From Podaxis mareebaensis (taxonomy: Eukaryota; Basidiomycota; Agaricomycetes; Agaricales; Agaricaceae): a stretch of 64,000 bases of DNA. The position numbers and the translations under genes were made by a program. Location: contig JAEUWP010000408.1 of assembly GCA_018524725.1 (NCBI GenBank), forward strand, positions 1-64,000. The letters run 5' to 3'. This document shows, piece after piece, positions 56,100 through 64,000 of the stretch. The notes under the pieces are model-generated. The model saw only the letters and a list, made by a program, of their open reading frames with translations. It was not told where the DNA came from and made no database searches. Every line of letters begins with the position of its first letter. Within the stretch, counting starts at the first letter, position 1.

Positions 56100-58892
56100 A
56101 TGAACGATGTCATCAGTGCGTACACCCTCTGCTCGAACCGTCTTCATACACACTCCGGATTGACATCGTAAGGAACCCAGACCCGTTCCAGATAACGCAT
56201 CCGACTGCGATCCAGACCTCGTTGCTTGCGAATGCTCTGTTTGCGAAATTTGACCCGACTGGGCGATGGGTCGCGGCTGGGAAACAGAATGGGAGTGTCG
56301 TGATTTGGGATTTGGAGACAAAGACTCCGGTGAGGGTGCTTGATGGGCATGTGAGAGGGTTGACGAGTGTCGAGTGCGTTATAACCTTTGTTCTGTTGTC
56401 CTCTCCGTCTCTGACCTTTTTGTTTTTGCTTTTGCATGTTCTCTTGTCACTCGAACAACCCACGTTCGTGTATTTGACTCCCGCGTTCGCTGCTGCATTG
56501 GGTTTGAGAATATAGTTGGTCGAGGAATGGTCGATATGTGCTTACGTCCTCGAAGGACTGGAATGTGATCGTATGGGACCTCGCGTCGAGGTACGAGCCC
56601 ATGCAAAGATTAAGAACTATACGGTTCGATTCGCCCGTTGTATCTGCTGGATTCCATCCACGAAACAGGTGCGTCCTACCCCCCCCCCCCGTCTTCCCCC
56701 CTCACAAAGCTTACAATACTGATTGTGGGTGGTTAGCAAGATTGTGCTCGCACTGCTATCAACAGGCGAACTATTCATCACAGACATGCGGAAGGAGTAT
56801 AGAGGGCGTGTTGAGCTTTGTGATACGCTTTCGGGTCATGAGAGGGAGAGGGAGAGGGACCGAGAGGAGGGGGAGGAAGAGTCTTCTTCGGTCCCACCGC
56901 AGAATACCAAACGGTGTGTTCTCTTGTCGCCTTGATTTTTCTTTTCTGGTTGGGTAGTGATGATTGGGTAGGTCGCCGATTACGGTTGCGAGGTTTGATA
57001 TTACGGGACGATATGTGTTTGCGGGGACTGCGAATGGGATGTTGTTGGTGTTTAATACGCGGACGAAGGCTGTGAGTTTTGTGGCCCGCCTCCATTTTTG
57101 TTGTGTGTGAAAAACTGATGTTTTGTGGGGTGGTTGGTCTCCTGGTTATGGTTGCGCGGTGGCGGTAGATGGTTGGGAGGCATAAGATCGCGGGTGCAGG
57201 TGTGATGAAGAGTCTGGACTTCACGAAAAACGGGCGGTATGCTACACGGTTTTGTTCTATGGGACTTTGTGGGTTAACCTCCTGTCAGGCGGCTGGTGAC
57301 GAATTCGTCGGATAGGACGCTGCGACAGTTCACAATACCAAATTATCAAGCAACGTCTGATAAAGTGAATGAACAGGAATTCGACCCGACGCATAGATTT
57401 AATGATCCTATTAATCGGACGGCGTGGCATATTATGGCGTATAGTCCTGACGGGGAATGGTTGGCTGGTGGTACGTTCCGTTTTACGTTTGCCCTTGCCC
57501 CTTGGAGGAAGTACTTGGTTTGGAAGTCCTGTACTTTGTACACGTTCTTTTCTGAGTACTGGGGTTCGCATCAGTGACGCCATGCACTCCGAGACAAACT
57601 TCCCATTCTTCGCCCTCCCCCGCACGCGCAAAACACACTCACCATACGACCTCTATATATATATAGGTTCTGCCGACCCCGCAACGCACAAGATATACAT
57701 CTGGGATCTATCAAACGACGGACAATTCTCTACCGCTCTAGACGGTGGAAGGGAGCCCTTGGCACATATACACGTGCGTAAATTCGTTGGCTCGTTGAGC
57801 CCGTTTATGTTTCAGCGAATACACCGCAATTGACTAATACTTGTGTTTCTTTCTTTGTCTCGGACTTGGACCCTTGTTATTTTTACTCGTTTGGTCCTTC
57901 TATCGGCTATTGGGTCGCGATTTCTCGGCTATCTTGTTGAACTTCCTCGGGGGCTGTCCTGGTCCGTGGTGGTTCCCTGGTTGGGTGGATCAATTTGCCG
58001 GTGGCTGGGATGGGTTGATGTGGCGTGGTGGGATGTGATTTCGATTGCGGGGGTTCTGATACCTGGGTTCTGGATTTGCTGTTGACCCTTGGGGGCGATG
58101 TCATGTTTCGGCGTCGGCTTGGATGGGATTTGCCGTGTACTCGACGGGACGTGCTCGCTTGACCCTCTTGCCCCTGACCACCCAACCTGCTCAACTTACT
58201 CGTTTCGTATGATCTGTGTTGTGGAACTTCACACATGACGGTTCGCGGGTGACGTTACGGGATGAACAGTGGCACCCGGCGAAATCGTTAATCGCGTCAA
58301 CGACAACGCATGGGAACATTTTGATCTGGCATTGTCCCAAAGCGGAGAGGTGGGGTGCGTTTGCGGGTGGATTCGAAGAGGTGGATGAGAATATTGAGTA
58401 TGAGGAGAGGGAAGATGAATTTGATATCGTGAGTATTGCTTCACCATTTACTTGCCATCTAAGCAACTCTGACTTCTATCCTTGTAGGAAGACGAAGAAG
58501 CAATTCAGGAACGCAAGATGAAAGCGGAGGAACAGGAGGTAGATGTGGATGATATGGATGTTTCACCCGATTCGTCGCCAATGTTAACGAAACGCGCGTT
58601 GAACAATTCTGCTTCGGCGTCCGGGTCGAAGCCTACCTCGTCTTCCAAATCGCCTTCTTCGGCTTCAATGCCAAATCAGTCGCAGACCAAAGCTAATTTA
58701 AATTCGAAATCCTCGGTGTCGAGTGCGAATGCGAAAGGGAAGGAGTTAGGCAAGGGAGGGACGAAGAAGGGAGGGAAGGGTGCGGATGAGGATCTTGCGT
58801 GGGCAGAGGAGGATCCAGATGAGGATATGAAGGGGTGGAAGATGAGGGTGAGTAAGGGTGCGGCTGAGTTGGCCGAAGAGCTTGGGGTTTGA
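56100..58892 (+). CDS. SWD1: COMPASS WD40 subunit Swd1 (RbBP5 homologue)
   Basis: Ten exons: 56100-56119, 56173-56373, 56516-56668, 56737-56913, 56972-57071, 57169-57236, 57289-57470, 57667-57773, 58270-58428, 58488-58892; 523 aa. WD repeats are clear (GRWVAAGKQNGSVVIWDLET, SSKDWNVIVWDLAS, FAGTANGMLLVFNTRT, SSDRTLRQF, KIYIWDLSNDG, GNILIWHCPKAERWGAF). Then comes the RbBP5/Swd1 signature FEEVDENIEYEEREDEFD and an acidic, Ser-rich tail. It is a core subunit of the Set1 complex, which methylates H3K4 in chromatin. The first exon encodes only seven residues. The intron between exons 8 and 9 is 496 bp, far longer than the others. Introns use GTGCGT, GTACGT and GTGTGT donors. Confidence 0.93.
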
Positions 58893-59362
58893 AGCGTGGT
58901 ATGGGCTAGATGGAGATGTTGGATCCATTGCTGTGTGCTTTCTTTTACCCTTCGTTGTCCTTTCGGCGACATTCTCTTTCAGCTCTCAGCGTCATTGCTC
59001 TTATTCCAGAACATGTTTTATTGGGATAGAAAAGCGATAGTTCACTCGGCGACGACTATTATGAGGATAACAAAGAGGGAAACGGGCTAGGGGATGAGAA
59101 GTCCGAGTAGGAAGTATAGATAGATCGCACAAAGGCACATAAAGAGTAAGTACAGGGTAGGCCGTCACTCATGATGTATAGTATGAGGTATGGGTGCTGC
59201 TGTGAGTGCAAGGAAGGTGGGCAGGTTTCAACTATTCAAAGCGCTAGTACTTGACAATGTGCACACTGCCAAGTAGTCGCGCAGACACTAACGCTAAGAT
59301 TGTTAATCGTGTACCGACTTCTGTTGGAGGGATCGAACAATAACGTTTGCATTTGCAAACAG
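58893..59362. other. Convergent gap SWD1 / hypothetical gene
   Basis: 470 bp of 3' flanks; no coding signal. Confidence 0.45.
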
Positions 59363-60727
59363 TTATTTGACTGTCTTGCTATTCTCTGCCTCACCTTGTC
59401 TCGCCCTATTTGTAGAAGGCTCATCCGCCGGTTTCTGGGGCTCATTTGGCGTCCTTGCTCTCTTGCCTAAAGACAAGCTAGGCTTTGGTCCAGAGCCAAG
59501 AGTAGGAGTGGAAATGGAAATGCCGGGGGAGTCGTTTGTTCGCACCCTGAAGAAACCCGAATATGATTCCTGAACTTGCTGAGGTGGCATTGGAGTGGTA
59601 ACACCCAGGAAGGTGTACATAGGTGCAGAGGATGTACCAGAAGAGGCGTTTAAAGTTGGAGCTGTGGTGGTAGAGGTGATCCTTGCGACGTCTGTGGACG
59701 TCAATGGCAGTTGTGGCAGTGGCTGCGACTGAGGCGGTGATACTGGCAGGATGCTTGGCTTCTGTGCCTGACTCGGTTGAGATTGTCTTTCTTTACCCTT
59801 CGCTTCAGATGGTCTTTCCCGAGGACGCCAAATTGAGACCGGATCTTCGTACGCTGGCGGTAGCCCCCGAGCCGATGTCGGTCGCTTGTTTGTTGACATA
59901 GAGGTATTGTTCGCAATCGTCGCCTGAACTTGTGAATGCTCCAGTGTATCTGCCGGAGGTCCAAGAGGCATGTCCTGACGCAGTAGACCCCAACTAGACG
60001 CAGATGGCACAGTGTAGCCTTGAAGTAAAGAGTCCTCTGGATTGTTGTAATGGAGGTCGCTTTCAGTAGAGGAACCAGCATGAGGGACCCCGATGTTGTA
60101 GTGTGCGTCCTCACAGTCAATATTCTTCTGAGAGGACGCCAAAATGCTGTGCATCGGTATATCATTATCGTAGCCGCCACCGTGGCTAGCATGCGCCCAG
60201 GTTCTAATTTTCCTTTCGCTTTCCGGTGGAATTAAAGCAGCCTGAGGACCGAACGCGACTGATAAAGATGGGTACCCCGGTGTTGCAGGCCCGGAGGTAA
60301 CGAGAGTACTGTTGTGATGCAGTTGGCTCGAAGATGAGGTGCCATAGGTGGTGGATGGTAGCAGTTGAGTGACAAGACCATCAGACCCAAGTGGCCGACT
60401 TGGTGTAGTCTCTGGCGTAGTGGCAGCCCATAGTTCCAGGTGCTCGATTCTCTTTCGAGTAAACTCCGGTGAGAGAGCATACTTGTATAGTTCGCCATGC
60501 AAGTGCCCATCAACGAGGATATTCACTAGGAATGACAGAAATCCCAAGTGAGTAGCGGCCCATTTCTCGAACAAGAGTGATTTCATCCTTTCCAATTCTT
60601 CCGATAAGGGAATGGGGGGAGACGGGTTGTGTCTTTCCGACATGGAGATGCAGGAAGCAGGGTTCAGAGGGAAGTACAAATTAGGAGGTCGTCGTGGAGG
60701 TGTGGAACAACAACTTTGAGTTTTCAA
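59363..60727 (-). CDS. Hypothetical disordered protein
   Basis: An uninterrupted 454-codon frame on the minus strand. A compact helical N-terminal part (LSEELERMKSLLFEKWAATHLGFLSFLVNI, described here as residues about 42-72) is followed by 380 residues rich in Ser, Pro, Thr and Gln, ending in a basic segment (GKRARTPNE). I do not recognise a family. Translation may start at Met29 (MSERHN) rather than at the first ATG. The length of the frame and its flanks support a real gene, but no motif proves it. Confidence 0.5.
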   Translation of the reverse strand: MKTQSCCSTPPRRPPNLYFPLNPASCISMSERHNPSPPIPLSEELERMKSLLFEKWAATHLGFLSFLVNILVDGHLHGELYKYALSPEFTRKRIEHLELWAATTPETTPSRPLGSDGLVTQLLPSTTYGTSSSSQLHHNSTLVTSGPATPGYPSLSVAFGPQAALIPPESERKIRTWAHASHGGGYDNDIPMHSILASSQKNIDCEDAHYNIGVPHAGSSTESDLHYNNPEDSLLQGYTVPSASSWGLLRQDMPLGPPADTLEHSQVQATIANNTSMSTNKRPTSARGLPPAYEDPVSIWRPRERPSEAKGKERQSQPSQAQKPSILPVSPPQSQPLPQLPLTSTDVARITSTTTAPTLNASSGTSSAPMYTFLGVTTPMPPQQVQESYSGFFRVRTNDSPGISISTPTLGSGPKPSLSLGKRARTPNEPQKPADEPSTNRARQGEAENSKTVK

Positions 60728-61708
60728 ACCTCAACCGATCAACGCTTGCGTGATTTTTAATGTCTTTTGGCTGCTGTGTAGGGCTTGTAGCCAGTCCACC
60801 GCTTCCAAATCATTTCAAACTCCATCACCTTTACGGGGTTTGTCCAGCGTCTTTTCTAGGATGTAGCCATGTTTGTTGGTCCAATCGTGGTTCCAGATCA
60901 TATCCGTTCCCCATAAGTCAGATTCCAAGCACCGCATAAAGGACTGGTAGCAAGTCCAGTACCATCAGACAGGAGCGTGGCGGGTTAGTAGCATGAGAAC
61001 CTGGATCCCCGTAAGTCGCTCTCTTCAGTAGAAAGACAATGGAGTGTTGAACTTCGAACTCAGCTCTTCAGCCCCTCAACGCCGGCGCACAACCACCTCA
61101 CACAGTAGCACACGCTTAATGACGCGAATACTCTCGAAAGGTTCACGTGACTATATATACCATATCTTGGTAGCGGCTCATGCACAAGTTCAAAATCATT
61201 CAACATTCTATTCTCGCCGTCTTGGTTTCCTCAGTCGGGGCATGGAATCAATTGAGAGGCCATACATCGGCCGCTTTCCGCTCATTACTACTGGTTATCA
61301 ATAGTTCTACCGACTAAAACAAGTTTCAAGGCTTTGTTCTTCTTAGTTTAAGAATGGTGCTGCTTCCTCGAGATCGACCAACGCTCTTTGGTACTAGCTC
61401 TGTTCTCCTGATCCTCGGGCTGCTAAATTTGTATACGGCATGAAAACGCGGCTAGATTAGTTGTCGTTGGACTCGATGATATTGGAAAAGCGCTATGATC
61501 CGGAGACTTATGACTCCCCAGCCATCAACAAACATTACTGCCCAACGCTGAACGCCGATAACCACAGAAGGACTGTTTCAAAACGATCATAGGCCGAGAT
61601 AATTTTGCCTCTTGGTATGATTTTGGCCAGTCTTAGTTAAAATCTCTGGGCTACGTATCAGACTTAGTGCTCACATCCACCCTCCAGTTGGCACAGGTAA
61701 CACAGACC
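60728..61708. promoter_or_regulatory. Divergent gap, hypothetical / DUF6534 gene
   Basis: 981 bp between divergent starts; carries both promoters. A tatatatacc TATA-like run is at about 61153-61162 but is far from either start. No coding frame supported. Confidence 0.4.
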
Positions 61709-63181
61709 ATGGATTCTTCTATTATCTCTGAGGACGGGTATGTCTTTAAATCAGTTACTGTCACTTCATATTCATTACCGTAATCGTATAATTCATGCAA
61801 CTAGAGCATTATTCTCAAGATCAGGTCTACCGGTATGTCTGGTTGTGTCTTCATGATCGATAGGGCGCTAACCCGGAGGTTCATTCAGCTCTTTGGCTAT
61901 TGTTTGGATATCCTCCTCTATGGAATCCTCACTGTTCAAACCTGTATGTGTACCGCCTTTAGACGGTTTGTCAATCAACTAACGACTAGCAGGTCTATAC
62001 TACCTGGCATTTCCAAACGACAGGCGCATTATAAAGGGAACAGTTTATTTCGTCTACTTAGTGGGAACGGTCCAAGTTGCTTTCGCCCTGCATGATTTCT
62101 ATCAATTGTTTTGCACACCCTGGGGTCGTCACTCCTTGGCATTTGAAGACTTGCATTCTTTTGGTTACGCGTGGATAACCATTGCTGCAAGCACCGCGAT
62201 CGGTGTGTAAACAATGCGGACGTATCTATTGCATTGGAATCTCATCATTGTTGTTCTGCTAGTCTCCTTTGTCGTGCAGATGTTATATGCTTATCGTATA
62301 TACGTCGCCCTCAAGCAAAGTTGGATTGCATGTTTTGTTACAGTGGTAAAGCTGTCCAATTCCTTCCTGGCTCTGCGTCTCGAGCTGATGAAAACACAGT
62401 TGGCTGTTGCACAGCTCGGCATCGGCATTTATGCAGCGGCTTCGCTGTATCAACCGCATCCATTAACCAAAGGTTTCAGTGTTGCTGCTGATATCATCGT
62501 CCGTGACCTCCTTCACCTTCCTACTTAATTGGACCGCTGACGAGGCTCAAGGTCTGCAAAGTGTGGGGTAGCATAAGTGCATGCTGTGACGTCTTCATCG
62601 CTGCATATATGTCCTATATTGTATGTCTGGCCTGAACAACCTGGGGTTCGTTCGTCCTCACTATTTTCTAGTTAATGCAGCGAGCTCGGGACACCTCAAA
62701 ACGTACTCAAGCACATGTCACGCGAATCATACGGATCTTGGTCGAAACCGGGACGATGACTGGTGAGTATTTAGTGTTGTTCGAAGTTCAATCATCGACT
62801 AGGATTGTGACAACAGCAACGGTGGCTATTATACACGTCTTGACGTCGACGCTCGTCCCACATCGTCTGAACAGTTATATGATCACTGGTCTTACTCTCG
62901 GCAACTTGCACGCCAATTCCATGTTGGTCCTGCTCAATAGTCGGTTCACAATTGAAGGCGGACGTAACGCAAAGGACCTTTCTTTCGACATACCATCTTT
63001 GCGTACGAATCCGCCTGCTCTTGCGGAGCTTCTGTCCCCACGAAACGTCGTTTTCGCTCACACAAACGGAGTATCCTCTGCAAGCACAATTCTTGCTGAC
63101 GGAACGGTGGCTAATGCAAGTTCGCGATCAGGCGCCAGGGCCAAACACTCGAGCACTTCTGAGTTGGGCCATAAGAAGTAG
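61709..63181 (+). CDS. DUF6534-type multi-pass membrane protein
   Basis: Nine exons: 61709-61737, 61805-61832, 61889-61943, 61993-62202, 62263-62345, 62400-62498, 62552-62620, 62672-62762, 62817-63181; 342 aa. Joining gives several membrane helices: LFGYCLDILLYGILTVQ, VYFVYLVGTVQVAFALHDFY, YAWITIAASTAIGV, AVAQLGIGIYAAASLY. The C-terminal family signature is the HVTRIIRILVETGTMT helix, then TSTLVP and LGNLHANSMLVLLNSR. The length and this ending match the DUF6534 proteins expanded in mushrooms. Function unknown; probably a plasma-membrane protein. Weakest join: exon 6/7 (GTCCGT donor, gctcaag acceptor). Confidence 0.75.
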
Positions 63182-64000
63182 CTCCATGGACAACTGTCGG
63201 ATTTCTAACCAAATCTTTCCCGCCCAGTATCAATAATACTCATACTTATCAAGGTGCCCTCTGCGCCACGTTGGATTACCTTGTACTGTGTGTTGCAGCA
63301 GTTTGAAGGATTTATTTGTGTCCCGTCATGGGCTGTGCTACATGACGGATATTCCTCTTCGCCATCCAGTACTTTCGGCATCTGTAGCTTCTTGAAATGT
63401 ATAGTCCTTGTCCCAGGAATATGGAAACGGAAAGCAGTATCCGGAGGCAAATCACCTGAAGTTCTAATGACTTCCGTCCGTCTTTCCATCTCCTCGTGGT
63501 TGGTGGAATCAAACTGCTAGGAGCAGTAGAAGCAAGCGGTGTTCTGATAAGACCGCGTGAGGACGACTTATTTTCGGACGTTCTTCGATGTTAGTGAGGT
63601 CCGAATGGATAGACCATCTGCAAATAGACTCGCCTCCGGCCGTCTCAGGTAATAAAGGGTAAAGGGTAACGCTCCTTTAGTTTGATCAGTGGGTGCCCAC
63701 GTCAGATCTCATCTCTCTTCGCCCAGCCGTAAATCATTTTTACTTGCAGCAACACAATAACTTGAGGATTGCACACTGATTTCCTGCCGACAGTGATAGA
63801 TAACACATCCACTCGCACCGGAAGACGTCACCTATACCAATGACAGGAACCAATGGAAAGCGGTGAGCACCCTCAGTTGTAGTGGAACATATACATGGCA
63901 GCTACCTCCGACGAATATGGCACGCAGCTATTCCCTTATTGTTTAGACAGGCTCCTGCATAGCATCCTGCCTGTTCAGACCTGGATGCGTCGATACTGAT
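63182..64000. other. Right edge, unassigned
   Basis: A minus-strand frame at 63205-63489 (starting MERRTEVIRTSGDLPPD) has protein-like composition but no family I recognise and could be an exon of a gene outside the window. Otherwise nothing is seen. Confidence 0.35.

Noticed and set aside
57990..58060. C/D-box snoRNA-like spacing in the long SWD1 intron
   Set aside because: The C box has a mismatch, the spacing is too short and there is no terminal stem.
1..64000. CRISPR arrays, operons or bacterial features
   Set aside because: None seen; the window is eukaryotic with spliced genes.

Overview
The window looks like nuclear DNA of a mushroom-forming basidiomycete (Agaricomycetes). Genes are dense and on both strands, with many introns of about 50-60 bp. 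The families present are typical of that group: F-box proteins, a NACHT NTPase, a DUF6534 membrane protein and a LysM secreted protein. Gene models were spliced by hand from GT...AG junctions, reading-frame phase and family conservation. No alignment or database search could be run.

Layout. 1-10.2 kb is a transposon graveyard. It holds the 3' half of a Ty3/gypsy chromodomain element with an extra downstream ORF carrying two CCHC zinc knuckles, its 3' LTR, then an internally deleted Ty1/copia element with its own 3' LTR. CpG is visibly scarce here, and every premature stop in the gypsy reading frames is TGA. 10.6-37.5 kb is a host gene block: F-box protein, SH3 adaptor, a large SS18-like (SNH domain) Q/G/M-rich protein, Pho85-type cyclin, two-LysM secreted protein, a second F-box paralogue in inverted orientation, RPL2 (uL2), FGGY carbohydrate kinase, RPS25 (eS25), glucosidase II beta (GTB1) and a NACHT NTPase. 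37.5-41.9 kb is a second CpG-poor transposon block: a Tc1/mariner-like end, a gypsy gag and an integrase scrap. It runs to within about 50 bp of the MCD4 stop codon. 41.9-63.2 kb is host again: MCD4, HOS2, a BAHD-like acyltransferase, ERG2, an alpha/beta hydrolase, a PHO80-type cyclin, SWD1, a disordered hypothetical protein and a DUF6534 membrane protein.

Functional links. Most genes are ordinary housekeeping genes with no operon-like logic. Some themes recur. Chromatin and transcription: HOS2 (Set3C type), SWD1 (COMPASS) and the SS18-like SWI/SNF candidate. Pho85-cyclin signalling: two cyclins. ER, GPI and sterol metabolism: GTB1, MCD4 and ERG2. Divergent pairs with short shared promoters are RPS25/GTB1 (204 bp) and MCD4/HOS2 (192 bp).

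Most unusual items: the gypsy element's overlapping third ORF with two zinc knuckles, the exclusively-TGA decay pattern, the SS18-like protein with an internal SNH domain, the LysM protein (only visible after splicing five exons), and the NACHT protein without C-terminal repeats at a transposon boundary.
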